From Bacteroidota bacterium (GTDB lineage: Bacteria; Bacteroidota; Bacteroidia; Flavobacteriales_D; Crocinitomicaceae), in the NCBI GenBank assembly GCA_016866415.1, contig VGML01000016.1:1-19207 (forward strand): a DNA stretch of 19,207 bases, in the 5' to 3' direction. The translations under genes were made by a program, and so were the position numbers. The notes under the pieces were generated by a model. It was given only the letters and a program-made list of their open reading frames with translations. It made no database searches and was not told where the DNA came from. Below are positions 1 through 7,187 of this stretch, in pieces (position 1 is the first letter of the stretch; each line of letters opens with the position of its first letter).

Positions 1-473
1 AGTAAATGATTGTTAAAATGCAAATACGATCATTCACAACCATGCATTTTTCATGCATCTTTGAATTGTTGAGTTGCGTTTGATCCAAAGCACCTAGACC
101 TTCATCTCCTTCTATTACAAACCATTTTTCGCGCAAAATTTCTTTCGAAACATTGGAAAAATTTCCCTTGTGTTCTATGAATAATTTTTCCATGAATAAT
201 GAATCCAATTTATTAGGAAATGGTGAAGAACCGAAATCCAAATCTCCTTTTCTAGACTGAACCTCAACCCAAATTTGAACATTCTAGGTGGAATCCGTAA
301 ACCATTGAATAATGCCGCTACTTAATCTAGGTCCTAATTCAAAACAAGCAAGGTAATAGGAGCATGTAACCGTCAGGCTTAGAATTGAATTTTTTCCATT
401 TCGTTTGAGCATAGGCATTTGAAATGAGAAATGCAAAAACGAAAAATGATACGCTCAGTAAGGGCTTTTTCAT
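1..473 (-). pseudogene. Decayed gene for an exported protein (partial, frameshift plus nonsense codon)
   Basis: An ATG at 473 opens a clear Sec signal peptide (about 22 residues: two lysines, a hydrophobic core and the ending NAYA|Q). The frame then meets TGA at 339-341 after 44 codons. From about 345 leftwards the +1 frame carries a protein-like sequence (FELGPRLSSGIIQWFTDST, then a TAG at 284-286, then NVQIWVEVQSRKGDLDFGS and onward) that stays open to base 1. One frameshift between about 340 and 400, and one substitution creating the TAG, would explain the pattern. The encoded protein would be secreted or periplasmic, at least 157 residues long and cut by the window edge. The mature start (W..F.S.PDGY) resembles other small Bacteroidota exported proteins of unknown function, but I do not recognise the family. 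It lies 40 bp downstream of the aldehyde dehydrogenase gene on the same strand. Sequencing errors would give the same appearance. Confidence 0.6.
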
Positions 474-513
474 GAAAGAAATCGCTTAGATTTGAATTTG
501 GAAAGAACCAAAC

Positions 514-2070
514 TTATAAATCGAATTTTATTCCTTGTGCAAGAGGTAAACTATCGGTATAGTTGATAGTATTTGTTTGTCTACGCATATAAATTTTCCA
601 TGAATCCGATCCAGATTCACGACCTCCTCCTGTTTCTTTCTCTCCACCAAAAGCACCACCAATTTCAGCTCCAGAAGTCCCAATATTTACATTCGCAATT
701 CCACAATCAGATCCTGCGTGAGATAAGAATGCTTCCGATTCTTTCAAGTCATTCGTCATAATAGCAGATGATAGTCCTTGTGGAACTCCATTCTGAAGTG
801 CGATTGCATTGTGAATATTTCCAGTATATTTTATCAAGTACAAAATCGGAGCAAATGTCTCGTGTTGAACGATAGCAAAGTGATTTTCAGCCTCAATGAT
901 GCATGGCTTCACGTAACATCCTGATTCGTAACCTTCACCAAACAATATTCCACCTTCAACAATTACTTTTCCACCTTCTTTTTTGGCAGCCTCAATTGCA
1001 TTCAGATAATTTTGCACAGCATCGTTATCGATTAATGGCCCAACGTGGTTATTTTGATCCAATGGATTTCCGATTCGAAGTTGTTTGTATGCATTTGTCA
1101 AAGCATCTCTCACTTTGTCATAAACGCTTTCATTAATGATTAATCTTCTTGTTGAAGTACAACGTTGACCTGCAGTTCCTACTGCGCCAAAAACTGCTCC
1201 TGGAACAACCATTTTCAAATCAGCAGTTGGCGTGATGATAATAGCGTTGTTTCCCCCTAATTCAAGAAGCGAACGACCCAAGCGTTCTCCAACGGCAGCA
1301 CCAACTGATTTTCCCATTCGAGTTGAACCTGTAGCGGAAACAAGCGGAACTCGTTTGTCATTTGCCATTAATTTTCCAATTTCTGAACCACCTATTACAA
1401 GTCCGGAAACTCCCTCTGGAACACCGTTTGCGTCAAAAACTTGCTTTGTAATCTGTTGACAAGCGATTGCAGTAATTGGTGTTTTTTCAGATGGTTTCCA
1501 AACACAAACGTCTCCACAAACCCATGCTAAGGCTGTATTCCAGTTCCAAACAGCAACAGGAAAATTGAAAGCAGAAATGATTCCTACTATTCCAAGTGGG
1601 TGATATTGCTCGTACATACGATGTCCTGGACGCTCAGAGTGCATTGTTAACCCGTATAATTGACGAGAAAGACCAACGGCGAAGTCACAAATATCAATCA
1701 TTTCCTGAACTTCACCCAAGCCTTCTTGAAGCGATTTCCCCATTTCGTAAGAAACTAATTTTCCAAGTGGCTCCTTATATTCCCGGATTTTTTCTGCTAA
1801 TTGACGAACGATTTCCCCACGTTTTGGAGCAGGAATCATACGCCATTCAGCAAATGCCTCTTGTGCTTTTAAAATAACAGCTTCGTAATCAGCTTCAGTA
1901 GCGGAATTTACAGATGCAATCAACTTTCCATCAACTGGTGAGTAAGAATCGATTTTCTCCCCTCGGGTTTTAAACCATTTTCCACCCGTTGAGGCACCAT
2001 TATTTGTAGTTTCAATTCCTAATGTTTCAAGAATTTCCTGAATTTCCGTCATTGTTGCGATAGCTGTCAT
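514..2070 (-). CDS. amaB: ALDH7-family aldehyde dehydrogenase (alpha-aminoadipic semialdehyde / L-piperideine-6-carboxylate dehydrogenase type)
   Basis: This cytoplasmic NAD(P)+-dependent dehydrogenase is full length at 518 residues. It has the cofactor-fold residues N169 (AFNFP), K192 (WKPSEK) and the SATGSTRMG loop at 245-253. The general base is E270 in ELGGNNAI and the nucleophile is C304 in GTAGQRCTSTRR. The ELGGNNA and GQRCTSTRR wording is that of the ALDH7/antiquitin group. Its members oxidise alpha-aminoadipic semialdehyde (in equilibrium with piperideine-6-carboxylate) to aminoadipate during lysine catabolism. The substrate is inferred from family only, and no other lysine-degradation gene is in view. 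An alternative start is Met7 (2052). A -7-like box TAACTTTG lies 14 nt upstream of the ATG, so the gene probably has its own promoter rather than depending on the nitronate monooxygenase gene 74 bp upstream. The symbol is by family analogy. Confidence 0.9.
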   Translation of the reverse strand: MTAIATMTEIQEILETLGIETTNNGASTGGKWFKTRGEKIDSYSPVDGKLIASVNSATEADYEAVILKAQEAFAEWRMIPAPKRGEIVRQLAEKIREYKEPLGKLVSYEMGKSLQEGLGEVQEMIDICDFAVGLSRQLYGLTMHSERPGHRMYEQYHPLGIVGIISAFNFPVAVWNWNTALAWVCGDVCVWKPSEKTPITAIACQQITKQVFDANGVPEGVSGLVIGGSEIGKLMANDKRVPLVSATGSTRMGKSVGAAVGERLGRSLLELGGNNAIIITPTADLKMVVPGAVFGAVGTAGQRCTSTRRLIINESVYDKVRDALTNAYKQLRIGNPLDQNNHVGPLIDNDAVQNYLNAIEAAKKEGGKVIVEGGILFGEGYESGCYVKPCIIEAENHFAIVQHETFAPILYLIKYTGNIHNAIALQNGVPQGLSSAIMTNDLKESEAFLSHAGSDCGIANVNIGTSGAEIGGAFGGEKETGGGRESGSDSWKIYMRRQTNTINYTDSLPLAQGIKFDL

Positions 2071-2084
2071 AAAAATATTTTTAA

Positions 2085-2092
2085 CAAAGTTA
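2085..2092 (-). promoter_or_regulatory. Candidate -7 box of the aldehyde dehydrogenase gene
   Basis: On the minus strand the sequence TAACTTTG fits the Bacteroidota -7 consensus TAnnTTTG exactly and lies 14 nt before the ATG at 2070, predicting a very short leader. No convincing -33 TTTG was found 17-23 nt upstream, so this is a tentative call. Confidence 0.35.
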
Positions 2093-2144
2093 AACCAAAT
2101 TATTTGGAGCGTGTTGTAATTTTTGTCAGTGAATTTTAAAATCT

Positions 2145-3110
2145 TTACGCTTGAAAGAAGCCCTTTTTCAAATCTTCAACAACTTCTTTTATTGGTTTGA
2201 TTTCATTCACATATTCGATCGATGGCCCAGCGCACCAAACTGTTTTATAGGTCGAGCTAAAGGCGGCATTTCTAAGGCTTTTCATTCCTCGTATAAAAGT
2301 CAATGCTTTGAACCATTTTTTAAGTTTCTTATTCTTATTCAGGATTCGTTCCAACCAGTTTTGACTTGTTCCTACTTTCTGAACATACGGAGTATTAATT
2401 ACAGTGCAAGGAGTTCCCGATAATTTTGTGGTCAAAACAATGTCTCTCGCTCCATAATTGACACATGCCTGCTTATATTCATCAGAAACAGGAGCTTCCT
2501 TAGTTGCGATAAAAATCGATCCCATTGAAACGCCATCTGATCCCAATTCTAACATTTCCTTAATCCCTTTTCCGGTTCCAATTCCTCCCGCAGAAAAAAC
2601 AGGTATTTTCAGTTCTTTTTTCAGTTGTGGAATTAATTCTTTGTAAGTAGTCGGTCCTGCATGTCCACCAGCTTCTTTACAAACGGCAATCACAGCATCT
2701 GCTCCTAATTTTTCAACTTTTAATGCAAAGTTTAAGTCGGTTACATCGCAAAAAACTTTAATCTTATATTTTTTCGCTTTTCGAATAGTTTGCTCTGGAG
2801 AACCCAATGAGGTAATAAAAAAATCTACCTGTTCCTCACAGCACACCTGCAATTGTTCTTTGTAGAGAAAATTCGAATTGTTTACAATTAAATTAATCCC
2901 AAATGGCCCATTGGCCTCCGTTTTGATTTTTCTTATAGCTCTGCGTAAATCATCTGTATCACGATAATTCAAGGCTGGAATCGCGCCAGTAATACCAGTT
3001 CGGATTGCCTCTATAATCATATTTTCATCAGATACTAAAAACATAGGCGCCATAATGACTGGAAATTCAATTCCTAATAGTTCACAAAGTTTGGCGTTGA
3101 CTGTTTCCAC
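2145..3110 (-). CDS. Nitronate monooxygenase / 2-nitropropane dioxygenase family protein
   Basis: This predicted FMN-dependent TIM-barrel enzyme oxidises nitronates such as propionate-3-nitronate. It has 321 residues, normal for the bacterial family. Visible signatures are the N-terminal FPVIMAPM strand (16-23), the EAGGHAG segment (147-153) containing the presumed catalytic base H150, and the phosphate-binding segments SAGGIGTGKG (173-182) and GSDGVSMGSIFIAT (190-203). The C-terminal WCAGPSIEYVNEI replaces the commoner AGQ..G ending. The FabK-type enoyl-ACP reductases share this fold, so the exact reaction is not proved. The start codon is GTG at 3110: an in-frame stop at 3120-3122 leaves no upstream ATG, and the family begins close to this residue. 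It is divergent from pnuC and lies 74 bp upstream of the aldehyde dehydrogenase gene on the same strand. Confidence 0.85.
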   Translation of the reverse strand: METVNAKLCELLGIEFPVIMAPMFLVSDENMIIEAIRTGITGAIPALNYRDTDDLRRAIRKIKTEANGPFGINLIVNNSNFLYKEQLQVCCEEQVDFFITSLGSPEQTIRKAKKYKIKVFCDVTDLNFALKVEKLGADAVIAVCKEAGGHAGPTTYKELIPQLKKELKIPVFSAGGIGTGKGIKEMLELGSDGVSMGSIFIATKEAPVSDEYKQACVNYGARDIVLTTKLSGTPCTVINTPYVQKVGTSQNWLERILNKNKKLKKWFKALTFIRGMKSLRNAAFSSTYKTVWCAGPSIEYVNEIKPIKEVVEDLKKGFFQA

Positions 3111-3132
3111 TGCTCTAAGTTAAGAAAATAAT

Positions 3133-3165
3133 TATACGAATGGATAACCTTTTTTCATTCGTATA
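3133..3165. promoter_or_regulatory. 10-bp inverted repeat in the divergent promoter region
   Basis: TATACGAATG (3133-3142) and CATTCGTATA (3156-3165) are perfect inverted repeats around a 13-nt spacer. The element lies between two divergently transcribed genes, where no terminator is needed, so an operator for a dimeric regulator is more likely than a terminator. It lies just upstream of the expected -33 region of pnuC. The regulator is unknown. Confidence 0.45.
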
Positions 3166-3183
3166 TTACTTAATTTAGTGCTC

Positions 3184-3203
3184 TTACAAAGAATAATTTG
3201 TAA
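3184..3203. promoter_or_regulatory. Second palindrome (TTACAAA-N6-TTTGTAA) overlapping a possible pnuC -7 box
   Basis: TTACAAA (3184-3190) and TTTGTAA (3197-3203) form a perfect 7-bp inverted repeat with a 6-nt spacer. The right arm overlaps TAATTTG (3194-3200), which is the -7 consensus TAnnTTTG with one spacer base missing, 26 nt upstream of the pnuC start. This position would suit a repressor that blocks the promoter. NAD-gene repressors such as NrtR are one possible class, but I cannot assign one. Confidence 0.4.
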
Positions 3204-3226
3204 CGAAGAATAAACATTTAGATAAG

Positions 3227-3790
3227 TTGACAATTTTAGAATTTTTTGCGGTATTAAATGGTGTGGTTTATCTCGGTTTCATTTCGTTTCATAAAAGGAT
3301 GGGATGGATTTTTGGTTGCCTTAGCTCTGCTTTATATGTGCTTATCTGCTGGCAGCAATCACTTTTTATTCAATCCGGACTTCAATTCCTGTATATTGTT
3401 TTGGGAATTATCGGTTATGTAAATTGGAACAAGCAGCATGAAATTAGCATTTATCGCATGTCCCTTAAAATGCATTTGACTTTGTTAATTCTTGGGTTGA
3501 TTTTAAGTTTATTTTTAGGGAAACTCATGTCAATGACGAGTCAGGATTTGCCCTTTTTGGATACGACGATTTCCGTTTTCTCAATTGTAGCTACCATTTT
3601 AGCCACACGCTCAATTCTGGAAAATTGGTATTATTGGATTTTTGTAAACCTTTTTTCCATTTTCTTGTTCGCATTTCAAGGATTGCAAATTACTGCTTTT
3701 CTCTATGCCGTTTATTTATTTGGTTCGATTTTCGGTTTATATAACTGGAAGAAAATGATTCAATCGAACACTCAAGTATTAGATCAATGA
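3227..3790 (+). CDS. pnuC: PnuC-family nicotinamide riboside (nicotinamide mononucleoside) transporter
   Basis: This inner-membrane facilitator takes up nicotinamide riboside, which is trapped inside the cell by phosphorylation. The 187-residue protein has about seven hydrophobic helices. It carries the family pattern: GWIFGCLSSALYV (26-38), Q53..Y56...G...YVNW (to W67), the D112...S...LATRSILENWYYW stretch (112-137) and a terminal LYNW (171-174). The position after YYWIFV is N141, where PnuC proteins usually have Asp. The start is TTG at 3227. No ATG lies between the in-frame stop at 3194 and this codon, and the next Met (residue 25) would remove the first helix. The stop codon overlaps the next gene (ATGA), and that gene encodes the matching kinase, which strongly supports the substrate. 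Confidence 0.9.
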   Translation: MTILEFFAVLNGVVYLGFISFHKRMGWIFGCLSSALYVLICWQQSLFIQSGLQFLYIVLGIIGYVNWNKQHEISIYRMSLKMHLTLLILGLILSLFLGKLMSMTSQDLPFLDTTISVFSIVATILATRSILENWYYWIFVNLFSIFLFAFQGLQITAFLYAVYLFGSIFGLYNWKKMIQSNTQVLDQ

Positions 3791-4299
3791 AATTAAAAAT
3801 TGCTTTTACTGGACCAGAGTCAAGTGGAAAAACAACGATTTCCAAACGTTTGGCTGAGTTGTTCAATGGAATTTGGATAGAGGAATATGCTAGGGAATAT
3901 TTACAGTTAAAAGATAGCTATCAACAGGTTGAGTTGGATGAAATTGCTCGCGTACAACAAGAAAAATGGCTTATTAAAAATGATTTAATTGTTGCCGATA
4001 CTGACATGACGGTTATTAAAATTTGGTCGGATTATCGTTATGGTTCTTGTTCCGATTTTATCGTAAAAGCATATCAAGAACAGCAATTCGACCATTATTT
4101 CCTCTGCAAGCCAGACATTCCATGGGAATATGATCCTTTACGTGAAAATCCAGAAAATCGGGATGAACTTTTTGAACTTTATCTCAATGAACTTCAAGGG
4201 ATGAAGCGGGCATTTACAATTTTAAATGGAAGTATTGAAGAAAGATTATCAATTTGTAAAAATGTGATTAAATCCCTAAATCACGAATTGAATTGTTAA
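3787..4299 (+). CDS. NadR-type ribosylnicotinamide kinase (AAA/P-loop ATPase), kinase domain only
   Basis: This predicted cytoplasmic kinase converts imported nicotinamide riboside to NMN using ATP. The 170-residue protein starts directly with the P-loop GPESSGKTT (9-17). It continues with EEYAREYL (32-39), an acidic Walker-B-like VADTD (69-73) and the PDIPWEYDPLRENP segment (109-122) typical of the C-terminal kinase domain of NadR. The N-terminal HTH repressor domain and the NMN adenylyltransferase domain of enterobacterial NadR are absent, so NMN adenylylation and any repression must come from other proteins. The start ATG overlaps the pnuC stop by 4 bp, indicating translational coupling. 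The gene ends 8 nt before the ATG of the AMP nucleosidase gene. The substrate is inferred from the fold and the pnuC linkage. Confidence 0.85.
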   Translation: MKLKIAFTGPESSGKTTISKRLAELFNGIWIEEYAREYLQLKDSYQQVELDEIARVQQEKWLIKNDLIVADTDMTVIKIWSDYRYGSCSDFIVKAYQEQQFDHYFLCKPDIPWEYDPLRENPENRDELFELYLNELQGMKRAFTILNGSIEERLSICKNVIKSLNHELNC

Positions 4300-4307
4300 A
4301 TTTAAGC

Positions 4308-5078
4308 ATGAAAACGAAAGAAGAAATTGTTCAGAATTGGCTTCCGCGTTACACCGGTAAAAAATTGGAAGAGTTTGGAAAATATATTTTATTGACGAAT
4401 TTCTTAGGTTATGTCAATCAATTTGCGGAATGGAATAATGTTGAAGTTGAAGGATTAAATCGACCGATGCAAACCGCAACAAGCGATGGGATAACCATTA
4501 TAAATTTCAGTATGGGAAGCCCAATGGCCGCAACAATTATGGATTTACTTACTGCTATCGAACCCAATGCAGCTTTGTTCTTAGGAAAATGTGGAGGATT
4601 AAAAAAGAAAAATCAAATCGGTGACCTTATTTTGCCAATAGCTGCAATTCGTGGAGAAGGAACATCTAACGATTATTTCCCGCCAGAAGTGCCAGCATTG
4701 CCTTCTTTTAATTTGCAGAAGGCAATTTCATATACCATTCGTTTGCGTGGACGAGATTATTGGACAGGAACTGTTTATTCAACTAACCGAAGAGTTTGGG
4801 AACACGATGATCACTTCAAAGAATATTTGCGAAAAATTCGAGCAATGGCGATAGACATGGAAACCGCTACGATATTCAGTGTTGGATTTTACAATGAGAT
4901 TCCTGTTGGAGCATTACTTCTTGTAAGTGACCAGCCAATGATTCCTGATGGCGTTAAAACGGAGGCGAGCGACCAAAAAGTTACATCCGAATTTGTATCG
5001 GATCATTTGCGAATTGGAATTGATTCATTGAAAGAATTACAAAATACGGGAATTTCAGTAAAGCACTTGAAATTTTAA
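4308..5078 (+). CDS. amn: AMP nucleosidase (phosphorylase-superfamily, short Bacteroidota type)
   Basis: The enzyme is predicted to hydrolyse AMP to adenine and ribose 5-phosphate in the cytoplasm. From the ATG at 4308 it has 256 residues, matching the short Bacteroidota AMP nucleosidases rather than the ~480-residue enterobacterial Amn. Nucleoside-phosphorylase-superfamily motifs are GKCGGLK (93-99), the purine/ribose-binding IDMETATIF (182-190) and LLVSDQP (204-210). A TTG at 4293 would add five residues overlapping the kinase gene, but the family begins at MKTKEEIV, so I chose the ATG. It is the third gene of the pnuC operon, 8 nt behind the kinase. Its stop codon is only 3 bp from the converging transporter gene, with no stem-loop terminator between them. 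Activity on another N-glycoside (e.g. NMN) cannot be excluded. Confidence 0.85.
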   Translation: MKTKEEIVQNWLPRYTGKKLEEFGKYILLTNFLGYVNQFAEWNNVEVEGLNRPMQTATSDGITIINFSMGSPMAATIMDLLTAIEPNAALFLGKCGGLKKKNQIGDLILPIAAIRGEGTSNDYFPPEVPALPSFNLQKAISYTIRLRGRDYWTGTVYSTNRRVWEHDDHFKEYLRKIRAMAIDMETATIFSVGFYNEIPVGALLLVSDQPMIPDGVKTEASDQKVTSEFVSDHLRIGIDSLKELQNTGISVKHLKF

Positions 5079-5081
5079 GAG

Positions 5082-5855
5082 CTATAAAATCCCCGCTCCC
5101 AAACAAATTGACATCAAAATCAACATGATCGCCGTAAGGACTTGTAGGAATCCGAGGGTGACTTTTTTCAAGAGTTTGTTACCTAAATAGGCACCCGTAA
5201 TTGCGGAAAGAGTCGCCCATATTACTAATTCAAGGTTTTCGAAAAGACCTGATTTTTCAAAACGAGTTGCATAGACGCCAAGTCGCGTAAAATCCACAAA
5301 AGTTGAAATGACAACAGCTGTCCCTACAAGAGCTTCCTTCGACAAACCAGCTTTAATTAGAAAGGCACTTCTCAACGCACCTTGATTTCCAGAGAGTCCG
5401 CCGAAAAAGCCACTTAAGAAACCTCCCAAAATCAGTTTGTCTTTTCCGAATTGAAGTTTTTGAAAATAGGGGATGAGGTCCATACTTGCAAACAGGATTA
5501 GTAGAATAGAAACAATAAATTTAACTGGATATACCTCATATAATTTTCCAAATGCGACATATGAGAATAGGGGAATGGAGTTTGTGATATTCAATAAAAC
5601 AAGTGAGCCCAATAATGCCGCAAGTACCGCTGGAATTCCAAATCGAAGAAGTACTTCTTTTTTTGCATTTCGTCCAACCAAAATCAATTTGAATATATTA
5701 TTGAAAAAGTGAACGATTCCCGTAAGCGCTATTGCCAATTCAACTGGAAAAAACAACATAAAAACAGGAGTAAGTATCGTGCCTAACCCAAATCCAGAAA
5801 AGAACGTCAAAATTGCAGTTGCGAATGCAGTAATTGAAATGAGTACAATTTCCAT
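5082..5855 (-). CDS. TSUP-family (TauE/SafE-like) membrane transporter
   Basis: This inner-membrane protein of 257 residues has about eight hydrophobic segments. Two related glycine-rich half-motifs, GFGLGTILTP (21-30) and GGFLSGFFGGLSGNQG (144-159), mark the internally duplicated TSUP/DUF81 fold. Members export or import sulfite, sulfonates or other organic anions, but the substrate here is unknown. I start it at the ATG at 5855, which begins in the first helix (MEIVLISITAF). An ATG at 5891 would add a polar 12-residue leader and overlap murF by 26 bp. With the shorter start it lies 10 nt behind murF and is probably cotranscribed with it. It converges on the AMP nucleosidase gene with a 3-bp gap. 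Confidence 0.8.
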   Translation of the reverse strand: MEIVLISITAFATAILTFFSGFGLGTILTPVFMLFFPVELAIALTGIVHFFNNIFKLILVGRNAKKEVLLRFGIPAVLAALLGSLVLLNITNSIPLFSYVAFGKLYEVYPVKFIVSILLILFASMDLIPYFQKLQFGKDKLILGGFLSGFFGGLSGNQGALRSAFLIKAGLSKEALVGTAVVISTFVDFTRLGVYATRFEKSGLFENLELVIWATLSAITGAYLGNKLLKKVTLGFLQVLTAIMLILMSICLGAGIL

Positions 5856-5865
5856 AGCAGATAAC

Positions 5866-7140
5866 TTAAAGCATCGGAATGATTTTCTCAAGAGAAATTC
5901 CGCGAGAACCTTTCAGTAAAATGGATTTATTTGCGATTGAATTTTCTGTTAGATATGATTCTAAATCTGAAATAGATTCAAACCCATTTTCATTTATTTC
6001 TTTGAATAGTTTTCCAACGGTAATAAATGTCAAATAATTCTCTTTGCAGTATTCAATTATTTTGTGATGTTCGGTTATTGAATCGGTGCCTAATTCAAGC
6101 ATATCCCCGAGGATTGCAATTTTATTTGGTTGTATATTGGAAACAAAACTTTCAAGTGCGCTTCGCATACTGGATGGATTAGCGTTGTAACAGTCAACGA
6201 TTAAGGTGTTTTTATCTGTTTTCATGACCTGAGATCGATTGTTGGTAGGAGTATAGGATTCAATAGCTTTATTAATTTGTTCATAGGGAACCTCAAAATG
6301 AACTCCAAAACTTATTGCTGCTAGAAAATTATAGAAGTTGTATGAGCCAACTAGTTTAGTCTGAATTTGCGGTGATTCATAGTTTTCATGGTTCCATTGA
6401 AGAACAACAAATGGATTTAGTTCTATTAGTTTACCTTTAATTTTTACATCTTCATTTGTTCCATAAGCGAATTTGTTTGGAAGCTTGGAACATTCATTTG
6501 AAATAATTATGTCGTCTGAATTAAAGATGATAGCGCCATTCGTTTTATCGATGAAACTAAAGAGTTCGGTTTTGGTTTTAATAACGCCTTCCAACGTTTT
6601 AAATCCTTCTAAATGAGCTTTTCCGATATTTGTAATAATCCCGTAATTTGGTTCTGCGATATCAACTAATTCTTGAATATCGCCCGGTTTATTAGCGCCC
6701 ATTTCAATTATAGCTATTTCATGGGACGAATCAATTGATAATAGCGTAAGCGGCACACCAATGTGATTGTTTAAATTTCCAACTGTACAAAGTGTCTTGT
6801 ATTTTGCGGAAAGCACACAATTAATTAATTCTTTTGAGGTAGTCTTGCCATTGCTCCCTGTTATTCCAATTAAAGGGATATTGAATTTTTTTCGGTGGAA
6901 ATTTGCTAGTCCTTGAAGAAATGTTAATGAATTTGGAACATAAAAAATAGTTATTGAATCAGCATAATCTTCTTCATCAACTATTCCATATTTGGCTCCG
7001 TTTACAATAGCATCTTTTGCAAAAACATTACCATTGAAATTTTCACCTTTTAGTGCAATGAAAAGAGAGTCTTTTTTGATTTTTCTCGTATCGGTGCAAA
7101 CCCCAGAGGAATTATAGAATAAGTCAAACAAATTTTGCAT
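5866..7140 (-). CDS. murF: UDP-N-acetylmuramoyl-tripeptide--D-alanyl-D-alanine ligase
   Basis: This is the last cytoplasmic Mur ligase. It joins D-Ala-D-Ala to UDP-MurNAc-tripeptide with ATP, giving the pentapeptide precursor of peptidoglycan. The protein has 424 residues. Motifs in order: substrate-binding TDTR (16-19), P-loop GITGSNGKTT (92-101), NHIGVPLTLL (125-134), EMGANKPGDI (146-155), NIGKAHLEGF (171-180), the presumed carbamylated lysine K190 in IKTKTEL, YNANPSSM (318-325), GDMLELG (345-351) and KGSRG (410-414). The start is ATG at 7140; a TTG at 7146 would add only two residues. It follows gldJ on the same strand but is separated from it by a strong terminator. Expression should therefore need readthrough or a promoter inside the 47-bp gap. 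TAATATTG (7/8 match to TAnnTTTG) lies 3 nt before the ATG. Confidence 0.95.
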   Translation of the reverse strand: MQNLFDLFYNSSGVCTDTRKIKKDSLFIALKGENFNGNVFAKDAIVNGAKYGIVDEEDYADSITIFYVPNSLTFLQGLANFHRKKFNIPLIGITGSNGKTTSKELINCVLSAKYKTLCTVGNLNNHIGVPLTLLSIDSSHEIAIIEMGANKPGDIQELVDIAEPNYGIITNIGKAHLEGFKTLEGVIKTKTELFSFIDKTNGAIIFNSDDIIISNECSKLPNKFAYGTNEDVKIKGKLIELNPFVVLQWNHENYESPQIQTKLVGSYNFYNFLAAISFGVHFEVPYEQINKAIESYTPTNNRSQVMKTDKNTLIVDCYNANPSSMRSALESFVSNIQPNKIAILGDMLELGTDSITEHHKIIEYCKENYLTFITVGKLFKEINENGFESISDLESYLTENSIANKSILLKGSRGISLEKIIPML

Positions 7141-7143
7141 GAA

Positions 7144-7151
7144 CAATATTA
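7144..7151 (-). promoter_or_regulatory. Weak -7-like box directly before murF
   Basis: The minus-strand sequence TAATATTG matches TAnnTTTG at five of the six fixed positions and lies 3 nt before the murF ATG. It is the only promoter-like element in the short gap after the terminator. If used, the mRNA would start at or near the ATG. Confidence 0.2.
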
Positions 7152-7178
7152 AAAAAAAAGCCCGATTAATCGGGCTTT
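7151..7178 (-). terminator. Intrinsic terminator after gldJ
   Basis: The perfect palindrome GCCCGATTAATCGGGC (7160-7175), extended by A-T pairs to 7157-7178, folds into a GC-rich hairpin. On the minus strand it is followed by an unbroken run of nine T (7151-7159). It starts 9 nt after the gldJ stop codon and is oriented to end gldJ transcription before murF. In the plus direction there is no comparable T run. Confidence 0.9.
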
Positions 7179-7187
7179 ACTTTCAAA

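Noticed and set aside
497..512. TTTGG-N6-CCAAA hairpin after the aldehyde dehydrogenase gene
   Set aside because: Only five base pairs and no T run on the minus strand; too weak to call a terminator.
5079..5081. Shared bidirectional terminator between the AMP nucleosidase and TSUP genes
   Set aside because: The genes converge with a 3-bp gap, and no stem with a T run was found around the stops. Termination must occur within the opposing gene or by Rho.
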